Of a stretch of 64,000 nucleotides of DNA, positions 51,480 to 59,951 are shown one piece after another. The translations under genes and the position numbers were made by a program. Numbering within the stretch: position 1 is the first letter of the stretch; the number at the start of each line of letters is the position of its first letter. The stretch comes from Deltaproteobacteria bacterium. GTDB lineage: Bacteria > Desulfobacterota > DSM-4660 > Desulfatiglandales > Desulfatiglandaceae. The notes beneath the pieces were generated by a model that did no database searches, was not told where the DNA came from, and saw nothing but the letters and a program-made list of their open reading frames with translations. Where the stretch lies: positions 1-64,000 of the forward strand of contig JAIPDI010000002.1 in the NCBI GenBank assembly GCA_021737785.1, read 5' to 3'.

Positions 51480-52090
51480 ATGCATTTCCGAAATTTTTCG
51501 AGACTCGCTTTAGCGATCATATTCATCTTTCTTACTGTCAAAACGGTTAATACCATGCAACCGCCACCACCGCCACTGGATTTTCAGATGTTGAGCCATC
51601 TCGTCACGCAGGCAGATATAATCGTTGTCGGAAAAGTTGTCCACGTTAAGAAAATGGACAAGATAAACGGAACTGAACAAAAAATAACGTCCGAGGCGGT
51701 TGTGAATATTGAAGAAATATTGAAAGGAAGTTTCTCCGACCCTACAATTGTTATCACGGAAAGCTATTCTGCGTCTGACCAAAAAAAAATGCGCCAACAA
51801 GAGAGCCTCGCGATCATTCCAGGTCTATTGCCTCTTTTACGGCCGGCCCAAGCTCCTATCACGGCACATATAACCAAGGCGATCGATTAATTTTTTTACT
51901 TGAAAAACTAAGAGAAACGGGTATGTATAAGCCGTTAGGCTCGGGAACATATGATGAGCATCTATGCGCATTCCCTATAGAGAATGATCGTGTTTACCCC
52001 CTGCATTTCAGATTTGCGGCTGATGTAGCAGAATATGCAACACCTAAAAAGAAATTTTTGGATTTAATCAGGAGATCATCGGGGCATTGA
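51480..52090 (+). pseudogene. Exported protein gene interrupted by a frameshift at an A9 run
   Basis: A signal peptide (NFSRLALAIIFIFLTVKTVNT) starts a protein with PPPPPLDFQMLSHLVTQADIIVVGKVVHVKK. After the nine A residues at about 51781-51789 the frame continues only 37 codons, to a stop at 51890. In the next frame, the same region continues smoothly through GTYNQGDRLIFLLEKLRETG and KPLGSGTYDEHLCAFPIEND to a TGA at 52088, about 100 residues, with no other start. Adding one A would restore a single 200-residue protein. Decay, slippage in expression, or a sequencing error can each explain it. The family is unknown. Confidence 0.75.
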
Positions 52091-52113
52091 AATTTTCTAG
52101 GGTGAGGTAAGAA

Positions 52114-53376
52114 ATGGACAAGACGTTAAGAAAAGGCATCTGGTGGACTGTTGTATCCTTGTCAACGATTTTTGCTTTTATTGCCCCTACTTCTGCAATC
52201 GGCGCGGACGCCACACAAATACCCATAAACCAATACGGCATCCGCTCGTCAAATCCTTATGTGGTAAACCGGTTTGTCAAGAACGGAAAAACAATTGACG
52301 AGATAATTGTCCCGAGTCGACCGAATCCGCCGAAAGGGTTCAGCTCTCAGATCGCCGCAGTTCCCGAACCCCACCCTGCAGCTGGAACCAATACCATTGC
52401 CAATGTCCCTGCTATGACCTGGTGCTTTGGATGCTCAGCCACTTCTGCCGCCATGATGTTCGGGCATTATGACAACGTCGGATATTCAAATATGTACGCC
52501 GGGCCTGTGAATGGCGGGGTATTTCCCATGACAAACGCAACGTGGGGTACCGTTGTAATTAACGGTGAAACAAGGGCTCTATGCCCACTCAGTGCCACAC
52601 GTCTGGGTCTGGATGGTCGAGCGACAAAAGGTCACGTTGATGATTACTGGATAAGATATGAAAATTCAGATGCCGATCCTTTTATCGGCAATTGGACGGA
52701 ACATACTTATGGTGAATGTACCGGGGATTATATGGGAACCAACCAATCTTCGCTCTCGAACACTGATGGTTCGACCAGATTCTACTATTACACTGATGGC
52801 AGTCCTTTGTATAATTATACAGGATGTGAACCAGGAAGGCGTGACGGTTGCCACGGTATGCGTGATTTTGTCGAATCGAGGGGCTATACTGTAAGCACGA
52901 ATTTTTCCCAGTACATTTACGGTTACAATGGTAACGCAACGGGCTTTACTTTTGACAACTTCAAAACCGAAATTGATAACGGTCGTCCTGTTCTGATACA
53001 GGTTCAAGGCCATACCATGCTAGGGTATGGATACAACGATACAGGACAGACCATCTATATCCATGATACCTGGGACTACAGCGACCACTCAATGAGCTGG
53101 GGAGGCTACTATGGGGGAATGCTTCATTATGGTGTGGGTGTGATCCGGCTTGATCCTGCCCCCGACTCCTGTCCCGATTGCCCTGCCGACGGCATAATTA
53201 CCAATGCGACATATGTTTCAGGCACCACCTGCTCGTGCACCAATGCCATATCCATTACCTTAGGCAGCAACGTAACCGTTGAAAACGGAGCTACCGTAAC
53301 CTTTACGGCACCGACCATAACCGTGCAACCCGGCTTTCGTGCGCATACGGGGGCGGTGGTCAACATGCAGCAGTAA
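52114..53376 (+). CDS. Secreted C39-like cysteine peptidase with C-terminal sorting-like module
   Basis: A 420-residue exported protein. Signal peptide: about 1-30 (ends TSAIGA). The peptidase C39_2-like domain begins near MTWCFGCSATSAAMMFGHYD (candidate catalytic Cys C104 or C107), has the His in VQGHTMLGYGYND, and the acidic residue in YIHDTWDYSDHS. Residues about 350-420 form a module starting CPDCPADGIITNATY and rich in beta strands (NVTVENGATVTFTAP, TVQPGFRAHTGAVV). GAGGTAAGAA precedes the ATG. Two more proteins in the next 7 kb have the same module. Confidence 0.85.
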   Translation: MDKTLRKGIWWTVVSLSTIFAFIAPTSAIGADATQIPINQYGIRSSNPYVVNRFVKNGKTIDEIIVPSRPNPPKGFSSQIAAVPEPHPAAGTNTIANVPAMTWCFGCSATSAAMMFGHYDNVGYSNMYAGPVNGGVFPMTNATWGTVVINGETRALCPLSATRLGLDGRATKGHVDDYWIRYENSDADPFIGNWTEHTYGECTGDYMGTNQSSLSNTDGSTRFYYYTDGSPLYNYTGCEPGRRDGCHGMRDFVESRGYTVSTNFSQYIYGYNGNATGFTFDNFKTEIDNGRPVLIQVQGHTMLGYGYNDTGQTIYIHDTWDYSDHSMSWGGYYGGMLHYGVGVIRLDPAPDSCPDCPADGIITNATYVSGTTCSCTNAISITLGSNVTVENGATVTFTAPTITVQPGFRAHTGAVVNMQQ

Positions 53377-53448
53377 AAGATTTGAACCTGTCTTACTTGC
53401 CGCCTCATGCACAGGTGAGGCGGCATAGGCATCCCAAGCTGACCTGTC

Positions 53449-53823
53449 ATGTATAAATTATCCCTTATTTTCCTGATCGTTTCATTTAGTGCTTCTGCAC
53501 CTGTGTCGGTTAAGCTGGCCGAAAAGGATCTGGGCCGCACCGTGGAATTGGGCATTGGAGAAACATTGGAAGTTGAGCTGAGGGGTAATCCGACAACCGG
53601 TTATGTCTGGGATATTGCCTCCCTTGATATGAAAATCCTGAAACAAATTGGGGAGACAGAGTTCACGCCGGATAGGAAAGGTCGGGGCGTTGGTGGTAAA
53701 GTAATTATGCGTTTCAAGGCTCAAGGGGCCGGGGAAACTCTCCTGAAATTGATCTACCACAGGCGATTTGAAAAAGAAAGGCCCCCGACCAAGACATTTG
53801 AAGCAACAATAATAGTCAAATAA
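53449..53823 (+). CDS. Chagasin-type cysteine peptidase inhibitor (I42 family)
   Basis: A 124-residue exported protein. A short signal peptide (YKLSLIFLIVSFSASA) is followed by an immunoglobulin-like inhibitor domain. The I42 landmark loops are visible: RGNPTTGYVWDI (the NPTTG-Y-x-W BC loop), KGRGVGGKVIMRFKAQGAGETLLKL (GxG and the R/K-F-K-A segment) and YHRRFEKERPPTKTFEATI (the RxWE-like FG loop). Such inhibitors block papain-family peptidases. It lies between two secreted cysteine peptidases; the following gene is one of them, starting 14 nt later. Confidence 0.92.
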   Translation: MYKLSLIFLIVSFSASAPVSVKLAEKDLGRTVELGIGETLEVELRGNPTTGYVWDIASLDMKILKQIGETEFTPDRKGRGVGGKVIMRFKAQGAGETLLKLIYHRRFEKERPPTKTFEATIIVK

Positions 53824-53837
53824 AAGTGTGTGACCTG

Positions 53838-55586
53838 ATGAAAATGTATAAAAAAATCTTGCTCCTGCTGATGGTGGTGATCCCGTTTTCATTTTTCCTC
53901 CAGGGTTCCTCCTCAGCCGAACGCACGGATATATTGCGGTTTGGAGCAGAAGATACACTTGAGCAGATCAGGGCCAAGATCAAGCAAAATGGATACAAAT
54001 TTACCGTGGACCATAACTGGGTCTTTGATATGTCGCCTGAACAAAAGAAAAAATTCCTCAGCAGGCGACCGCCGAGTTTCCCCAGATCTGTGGAAACCGT
54101 TGAAGATATGGGACCCTTGGCGGAGCACATCGGCCAAAGTGCGCTCCCTTCTTCTTTTGACTGGAGAGACTACAATGGCCGCTCATATATCGGCCCTGTC
54201 CGGAATCAGGGCGACTGCGGCGACTGCTACGCCTTCGGGGCCTGTGCCGCGGCAGAAGGAACCTACAACTGGGCCAATGGCAAATATGACGCCAACTGCG
54301 CCGATTTCTCGGAAGCCTTTGTGGCCTTCTGTCTATCGGATCATTATTCCGGTTTCGATGGCTGCGATGGGGCGGATTATGATTATGAGGAACTTGACGC
54401 CCTGGTTGATTACGGGGTGTGCAATGAGAATGTTTATCCATACGAGGATTATGAGCAACCCTGTCAATCATCCGCCTGGGCTGCCCCACGCACCACGTTC
54501 CATTCCTGGCACCGCATCAAGTGCAACGATATTGAGGCCATCAAGACCGCCATCATGACCTATGGTGTCGTCGATGCTGCCGTGTACGTGGGAAGCGCTT
54601 TTGAGGCGTATATGGGGGGCGAGGGCCCTTACGAGGATACGAACACCTCTTGCGAGGGCTACTACCCAGACGACCCCTGTTTTTACGCAATCACCAACCA
54701 TGGGGTTGCCCTGGTGGGGTGGGATGATAATAACGGCGAAGGGTACTGGATTTTACGGAACAGCTGGGGCACGAACTGGGGGGAAGGCGGCTACATGCGG
54801 ATCAAGTACACCTCCGCAAATGTCGCCTGCGCGGTCGCTTATCTCACTATTGGCGGGGGTCCCTCCCCCACCCTTCAATACTCTTGGAACATGGATACCA
54901 ACCCCGGATGGACCACCCAGGGTCTGTGGGCCTGGGGCACCCCCACCGGAGGCGGCGGCGAAGAGGGAGGAAATCCAGACCCGACCAGCGGTTACACCGG
55001 CAACAATGTGTATGGCTACAACCTCGCGGGTGACTATGAGAATAGTCTTGCTGAAAGACACCTTACCAGCACTGCTATTAACTGTTCGGGCCTGTCCAAT
55101 GTCTCCTTGAAGTTCCGTCGCTGGCTGGGAGTGGAAAATTATCTGTATGACCATGCCTATGTGCGTGTCAGCAACAACGGAACCACATGGACCACATTTT
55201 GGCGAAATACCGCCGAGGTGGCGGATTCTTCCTGGGTGTTGCAGGATTTCGATATCTCCAGCGTGGCCGATGGTCAGTCCACGGTTTATCTGCGGTGGAC
55301 CATGGGAATCACCGACGGATCATTGCGATATTGTGGCTGGAACATCGACGACGTGGAAATCTGGGGGGTGGAGTCGGCATGTCCCGATTGCCCTTCCGAT
55401 GGGGTGATTACCAATGCGACATATCGCGCAGGCACCACCTGCGCATGTTCCAATGCTTCATCCATTACCTTAGGCGCCAACGTAACCGTTGAAAACGGCG
55501 CTGCCGTCACATTTACGGCGCCGACCATAACGGTTCAACCCGGCTTTCGTGCGGAAAGCGGGGCCGTGGTTAAAATGCAGCAGTAA
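53838..55586 (+). CDS. Secreted papain-family (C1A) cysteine peptidase with jelly-roll and C-terminal module
   Basis: A 582-residue exported protein. A signal peptide (KILLLLMVVIPFSFFL) and a propeptide-like region (to about 100) precede the catalytic domain: SSFDWRDYNGRSYIGPVRNQ, GDCGDCYAFGACAAAEG (nucleophile Cys), ITNHGVALVGW (His) and ILRNSWGTNWGEGG (Asn). A beta-rich domain of about 170 residues follows (YSWNMDTNPGWTTQGLWAW to NIDDVEIWGV), of MAM/CUB jelly-roll character, then the CPDCPSDGVITNATY module. The oxyanion Gln and CGxC-type site are intact. It probably needs the I42 inhibitor encoded just upstream. Confidence 0.93.
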   Translation: MKMYKKILLLLMVVIPFSFFLQGSSSAERTDILRFGAEDTLEQIRAKIKQNGYKFTVDHNWVFDMSPEQKKKFLSRRPPSFPRSVETVEDMGPLAEHIGQSALPSSFDWRDYNGRSYIGPVRNQGDCGDCYAFGACAAAEGTYNWANGKYDANCADFSEAFVAFCLSDHYSGFDGCDGADYDYEELDALVDYGVCNENVYPYEDYEQPCQSSAWAAPRTTFHSWHRIKCNDIEAIKTAIMTYGVVDAAVYVGSAFEAYMGGEGPYEDTNTSCEGYYPDDPCFYAITNHGVALVGWDDNNGEGYWILRNSWGTNWGEGGYMRIKYTSANVACAVAYLTIGGGPSPTLQYSWNMDTNPGWTTQGLWAWGTPTGGGGEEGGNPDPTSGYTGNNVYGYNLAGDYENSLAERHLTSTAINCSGLSNVSLKFRRWLGVENYLYDHAYVRVSNNGTTWTTFWRNTAEVADSSWVLQDFDISSVADGQSTVYLRWTMGITDGSLRYCGWNIDDVEIWGVESACPDCPSDGVITNATYRAGTTCACSNASSITLGANVTVENGAAVTFTAPTITVQPGFRAESGAVVKMQQ

Positions 55587-55603
55587 AAGATTTTAACCCC
55601 GCC

Positions 55604-55850
55604 CTATCCGCCGGTATAGACCACGGCCTTGAGATAGCGTTTATAGGTCTTTCCCTCAGGTGATCGCTCCTTAAGCCAATCCCATTGAATTACGCCCCAC
55701 GCGGAGACGGGAAGGTTCTCTCTGGGGTTTTTGTTTTTCCCCGAGTCATAAAAATCCGTGAGAGTGGTTTCCAAGCCACGATTCACGGCTAACCGTCGCG
55801 GCTGAAAGCGATCCCACAGGGAGGTATAGAAGGCCGGTTGTCCTACATCC
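55604..55850 (-). pseudogene. Possible C-terminal gene remnant
   Basis: A minus-strand frame open from about 55850 to a stop at 55604 reads ...PAFYTSLWDRFQPRRLAVNR, then TTLTDFYDSGKNKNPRENLP, VSAWGVIQWDWLKERSPEGK and on to VVYTGG. It has no start codon and ribosome binding site at its beginning and overlaps the end of the S74 gene. A plausible, well-composed C-terminus without an N-terminus suggests a leftover gene end. I do not recognise it. Confidence 0.35.
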
Positions 55851-57033
55851 CCAACACCGCCTTGATCTGCTGAATTTCGCTTTTCAGTGCCTCGTTTTCC
55901 GCCTTCAGCTCCTTGACCGCATTGACCAACGCCACATTGACCGGGTGCATATTGAAATCGAGATAACCGTCCGGCCCTTCGCTGACCGCCTCTGGAAACA
56001 CCTCCTGCACTTCCTGGGCGATGAAGCCGATATATTCATCATCAGTGGGAAGGCCCTTTGGATTGTCTTCCTTGTAGCGGAACATAATCGGCCTTAGCCC
56101 CAAAACGGCATCAAGACCACGACTGTATTCCCCGGTAATGTCCTTAAGCCTTGCGTCGGAATAGACAGACCAGACCCCTCCCCCCACCTTGGCTGCAGTA
56201 CCGTTGACCGCCAGTTTGAATCCGCCGGGATTCGTGGTGCCGATGCCTACGTTACCCGACGGGTCGATGTTCAATCGGGGCTGATTGGCCGTATCATCAT
56301 AAATCTGAAACAGGCCTGGGCCGCCGATATTGGATGACAGCGTGCTCCCAACATAATACTGCCGCCCTCCTGTTCCTCCGGTGCTGTCCAGAAGAACGGC
56401 CGCCCCGAGGTCGCTCGCCCTTTCGCGGATATGGAGCTTTTCCACCGGTGCGGACGTGCCGATGCCGACTTTGCCTGCCGTGCCTCCAGGGAAGATCAAA
56501 AAGGCATTAGGAGTGGAGATCTCCTGTGGGTTGTTGTACTCCGCATAACCCCAGACAAAGGTGTGGTCTGCGGCAGTGGTCAATTGCATATATTGGCCGC
56601 CGGCCCACGAGAAGTCGCCGTCGGCGTGATTGGATTTGCCCCCGCTGACAGCGGCGCATTCTCCCCTGGCCTCGTTGCCGCACCCCCCGGCCACCACGGC
56701 ACAATCACCAAGGGCCTCGTTGGTGCAGCCGCCCGCCACCGTGCCGCACTGCCTGCCGGCCCAGTTGCCCCAGCCGCCCCCCACGGTGCAGTGGGCCATG
56801 GCCTCCTGTGAATTGTTCTCTCCGGTGATGCAATACTGTCCGAGATTGATGTGGGTGCCGGTTGAGGGGCCGAAAACATATGCGGTGCTGGATTGATAGA
56901 CTTCAGCTTTTACGTTGTCGGGACTGATGATGACCTGTTCTGCGAGAGCCGCCTGGCAAAGAGCAATACAGCTTAAAAACACGGAGAACAACATAATCTG
57001 ACGCCACGAAACGACCCCGATCTGATTCTTCAT
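55843..57033 (-). CDS. Surface protein with YadA-like head repeats and S74 intramolecular chaperone
   Basis: A 396-residue exported protein. A signal peptide (about 1-32, ending CQAALA) leads to head-type repeats with a period near 14 (NNSQEAMAHCTVGGGWGNWA, CTNEALGDCAVVAGG, CGNEARGECAAVSGG), similar to trimeric adhesin heads but with many Cys. About 290-396 is the peptidase S74 chaperone: DARLKDITGEYSRGLDAVLGL, DDEYIGFIAQEVQEVFPEAV, and a final coil (VNAVKELKAENEALKSEIQQI). S74 domains cleave themselves off after trimer folding. AAGGGAGAC lies upstream. Such proteins are phage tail-fibre relatives and also occur as cell-surface proteins. Confidence 0.88.
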   Translation of the reverse strand: MKNQIGVVSWRQIMLFSVFLSCIALCQAALAEQVIISPDNVKAEVYQSSTAYVFGPSTGTHINLGQYCITGENNSQEAMAHCTVGGGWGNWAGRQCGTVAGGCTNEALGDCAVVAGGCGNEARGECAAVSGGKSNHADGDFSWAGGQYMQLTTAADHTFVWGYAEYNNPQEISTPNAFLIFPGGTAGKVGIGTSAPVEKLHIRERASDLGAAVLLDSTGGTGGRQYYVGSTLSSNIGGPGLFQIYDDTANQPRLNIDPSGNVGIGTTNPGGFKLAVNGTAAKVGGGVWSVYSDARLKDITGEYSRGLDAVLGLRPIMFRYKEDNPKGLPTDDEYIGFIAQEVQEVFPEAVSEGPDGYLDFNMHPVNVALVNAVKELKAENEALKSEIQQIKAVLGM

Positions 57034-57251
57034 TGCCTGTCTCCCTTTTCCCTTGGAATACGTTAACTGTTTTGCACGAGCCGGTTCTCACACGACGGAG
57101 TATATACAAATCTCAGCGGACTTTGCGCCTTGAATGGCCACGCCAAGACGTGGGAATGGGCGGTTGCGGAAATATAATGCGGAGCTGTGTTTAAGAAGAG
57201 AATGGCTTAGCCGTTTTTACTCGGGCGCTGTTTAGGTGCACATGCCCTCTT

Positions 57252-57578
57252 TCAGCCAATGAGCCTGCTTAACAAAATGTCCTCGATATTTCGTCTGCCA
57301 TCCAAAACAGATAAAACATAGACCTTCATGCCTTCTATTCTGAACATGACTCTCCACGGGGACACGATCAACTCCCGGTAATGCAAAATGCCGTGGTCTT
57401 TAAGCTCTGGAACGATTCGGCACCCTTCGGGCATGGTATAGAGGCTGGATGCCTCCTCTTTGATTTTTGTCGAAATCGTTAAGGCGTTTGCCGTACTGTC
57501 CGCTGTGATATAGTCGACGATTTCCCTCAAATTGTCCTCCGCGCGGCGCGCCCATACAATTTCACAGTGTCGGGTCAT
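57252..57578 (-). CDS. ParE/RelE-type toxin, without visible antitoxin
   Basis: A 108-residue basic protein of the RelE/ParE fold: IVWARRAEDNLREIVDYITAD at the N-terminus, EGCRIVPELKDHGILHYREL in the middle, and PWRVMFRIEGMKVYVLSVLDGRRNIEDIL at the end (in parts) match ParE toxins. ATG at 57578 is chosen; an in-frame extension to 57629 runs into the gene upstream. The usual antitoxin gene would precede it on this strand; instead there is the end of a truncated surface-protein gene (57592-57747). Confidence 0.85.
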   Translation of the reverse strand: MTRHCEIVWARRAEDNLREIVDYITADSTANALTISTKIKEEASSLYTMPEGCRIVPELKDHGILHYRELIVSPWRVMFRIEGMKVYVLSVLDGRRNIEDILLSRLIG

Positions 57579-57591
57579 TAACGCTTGCCCT

Positions 57592-57747
57592 TCAGCCCAT
57601 GGCAGTGGAATTTGGCCCGGTGGCTTCACACCCCTGCCCGATGGCTGCTGTTGTTTGGGTAATGCTCGCTGTCAGTGCCTGACAGGGAAGGCAGATCCAA
57701 CCGACCAGAACCAATAACCGTATCATCGACATGAACCGCTTCATCAT
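57592..57747 (-). CDS. Truncated exported head-repeat protein
   Basis: 51 residues from ATG at 57747, which has AAGGAGGAAAGAA directly upstream. A good signal peptide (RFMSMIRLLVLVGWICLPCQ) is followed by TASITQTTAAIGQGCEATGP, then NSTAMG, one unit of a YadA-type head repeat, and then a stop. It looks like the start of a second surface protein like the one at 55843 that has lost its body. The ParE-like gene follows 13 nt downstream. Confidence 0.55.
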   Translation of the reverse strand: MMKRFMSMIRLLVLVGWICLPCQALTASITQTTAAIGQGCEATGPNSTAMG

Positions 57748-57846
57748 TTCTTTCCTCCTTGATTGTGTGCATAGTGCAAATAGTTTCATCATAGCAGGTG
57801 GTTCAGGATGCCATGGGGCGCTATGACAAAAACCATCAGACAGAGC

Positions 57847-59874
57847 TTATTCCTGCTGGATGGTCACCTCGGAACCGGTTTCGAAGGTTGCCCCGCTTTT
57901 GACGTATACCCGCGGGGCCTTAAACACGGCTTTGGCCCCGGATTGGATAGTCACGTCAGGGCCAATGGTGATTGATGTGGTGGCCGTGCATTCACAGTCG
58001 GTGCCTGGAGGATAGTCTTCACCTTGGATGGTGACAGGATCACCGACACATCCAGGACATGGTGTCGGCGAGATTGAATAATGAAGGATTGTCCCGCCTA
58101 TTCCAACAGCGAAGACATCTGTATTGGACCGGCCCCAGACGCTTTCCAGCTGGTTGGCGCTCCCGCTTTCCATCGCGGTCCATGAGGCCCCGTTGTAGTG
58201 GAAGATCCTCGGGGTGATGCTCACCACAAAGACGTCATTTGCCGAGCTGCCCCAAACGCCTGAAAAATGATCCGTTGTTCCAAGACTGATGCGGTTCCAT
58301 GAACTGCCGTTGTAGTGGAGAACCAATGCGCCGTCAGAATGGTTGTTGTAATCTATCCCCACCACATAGACGTCGCTCCCCGAGCTGCCCCATACGTCTC
58401 GAAAATCACAGTCTTCGCGACTCGTTACCTGTGTCCATGAGCTGCCGTTATAATGGAGGATGACCCCTCCTCCATATCCACCCGGGTTGTTACCCACGGC
58501 GAACACATTGTTTGAAGACGAGCCCCAGACGCTGTTGAGTTGTTTGTTTACGCCGTTATGCATCGCTGCCCATGAACTGCCGTCATAACGGAGAATCAAT
58601 GCTGTTCCCGCGGCAGAGTCATAACCCACGGCAAAGACGTTGGTGTCGGCGCTGCCCCATACGCTCATTAGCTGGCCGGTTGTTCCGCTCGTCATCTGGG
58701 TCCATGAATTGCCGTCATAGCGACGAATCGTGCCGCTGTTGCCCACTGCAAAGACATTGTTTCCCGCACTACCCCATACGCCCAAAAGATTCTGGGTGGT
58801 TCCGCTGGTCATGGAGGTCCATGAACCGCCGGTACACCGGAGGATTGTTCCGTCCCAACCCACGGCAAACATATCGGATCCCGGCGTTCCCCAAACGTCT
58901 ATGAGAAAGTCCGTTGATCCCCTCCGCATCGGGATACAAAAGATGTCGCCGCAGCCGACAATTTCTCCGTATTCCCCGACGGCCATAAAACCATTCGTTT
59001 CCCCGCTGCCCCAGATGCCGTACAGATTATCTGATGAGGGTAGACTCATCTGGGTCCATGAACCGCCGTCCCAGCGGAGGACATCTCCGCCATCGATCAG
59101 GGCAAAGACATTGTCCGAAGAAGTGCCCCAAATACCGTACAGATTACTATTTGTTCCGGTATTCACCTGGGTCCATGAAGTGCCGTTATAGTGGAGCATA
59201 TATCCTCCTAATACGGAACCCCCCACAGCATACACATCGTCATCTGAACTCCCCCATACGCCCACGAGGGGGGAGGCAATGGATATTCCGGTATCCACCT
59301 CCGACCATGAACTGCCGTTGTAACGGAAAACCGATCCAGCGTGGCCCACTGCATAAACATCGTTGGCTGAACTTCCCCAGACATCGAAAAGTCCAAGGGA
59401 TGTTCCACTCGTCATCTTTGTCCACGAACTGCCGTTATAGTTCAGAATAGTGCCATATTCACCCACTGCAAATATATTGTCAGAGGAAGTTCCCCATATT
59501 CCATCAAGATGATAGATGGTTCCAGCGCTCATCTGGGACCATGAAGTGCCGTTGAAGCGGAGAATGATCCCGTTCGTAACGCCGTCTCCACCCACTGCAT
59601 AGACATTGGTTGCAGAAGTGCCCCAGACGCCATAGAGATCTGTAGTTGTTCCACTGGCCATGGAGGACCATGAACTGCCGTTGTACCGGAGGATGGTTCC
59701 GTGATCCCCCACGGCAAAGACATTGTTTGTCGCGCTGCCCCAAACCCCGCGCAGGGTGTTCCCTTGTGGCAGGGGATTCTGCCACTCCCAGGCAGCCTCG
59801 GCCGCATTGGGAAGAATAAATTGGACACTCCAAAGCCATGAAAATACGACAAACAGAATTCTTAAGCCTCCCAC
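57847..59874 (-). CDS. Secreted beta-propeller-like repeat protein with C-terminal module
   Basis: About 675 residues. The GTG at 59874 is chosen: GGAGG lies 7 nt upstream and it gives a clean signal peptide (GGLRILFVVFSWLWSVQFIL, cleaved after AEA); the ORF itself extends to an ATG at 59922. The body consists of about 13 units of 45 residues with the pattern VWGSS.NNVFAVG..GTILHYNG.SWTQM, expected to form beta-propeller blades. The last 70 residues (CPGCVGDPVTIQGEDYPPGT, DCECTATTSITIGPDVTIQS) are a diverged copy of the module in the C39 and C1A peptidases. Adhesion or polymer binding is possible; function is unknown. Confidence 0.88.
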   Translation of the reverse strand: MGGLRILFVVFSWLWSVQFILPNAAEAAWEWQNPLPQGNTLRGVWGSATNNVFAVGDHGTILRYNGSSWSSMASGTTTDLYGVWGTSATNVYAVGGDGVTNGIILRFNGTSWSQMSAGTIYHLDGIWGTSSDNIFAVGEYGTILNYNGSSWTKMTSGTSLGLFDVWGSSANDVYAVGHAGSVFRYNGSSWSEVDTGISIASPLVGVWGSSDDDVYAVGGSVLGGYMLHYNGTSWTQVNTGTNSNLYGIWGTSSDNVFALIDGGDVLRWDGGSWTQMSLPSSDNLYGIWGSGETNGFMAVGEYGEIVGCGDIFCIPMRRGSTDFLIDVWGTPGSDMFAVGWDGTILRCTGGSWTSMTSGTTQNLLGVWGSAGNNVFAVGNSGTIRRYDGNSWTQMTSGTTGQLMSVWGSADTNVFAVGYDSAAGTALILRYDGSSWAAMHNGVNKQLNSVWGSSSNNVFAVGNNPGGYGGGVILHYNGSSWTQVTSREDCDFRDVWGSSGSDVYVVGIDYNNHSDGALVLHYNGSSWNRISLGTTDHFSGVWGSSANDVFVVSITPRIFHYNGASWTAMESGSANQLESVWGRSNTDVFAVGIGGTILHYSISPTPCPGCVGDPVTIQGEDYPPGTDCECTATTSITIGPDVTIQSGAKAVFKAPRVYVKSGATFETGSEVTIQQE

Positions 59875-59951
59875 CTGGCGTCCTCCATTGTTGTAAGAGT
59901 GAGATAGGAACAAATAATTCATATTTCCGCTTGGAATTTCCAGAAGGCCTT

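Noticed and set aside
55843-57033. S74 protein as evidence of a prophage
   Set aside because: No other phage structural, integrase or lysis genes occur nearby, and the protein has a signal peptide, so a cell-surface protein fits better.
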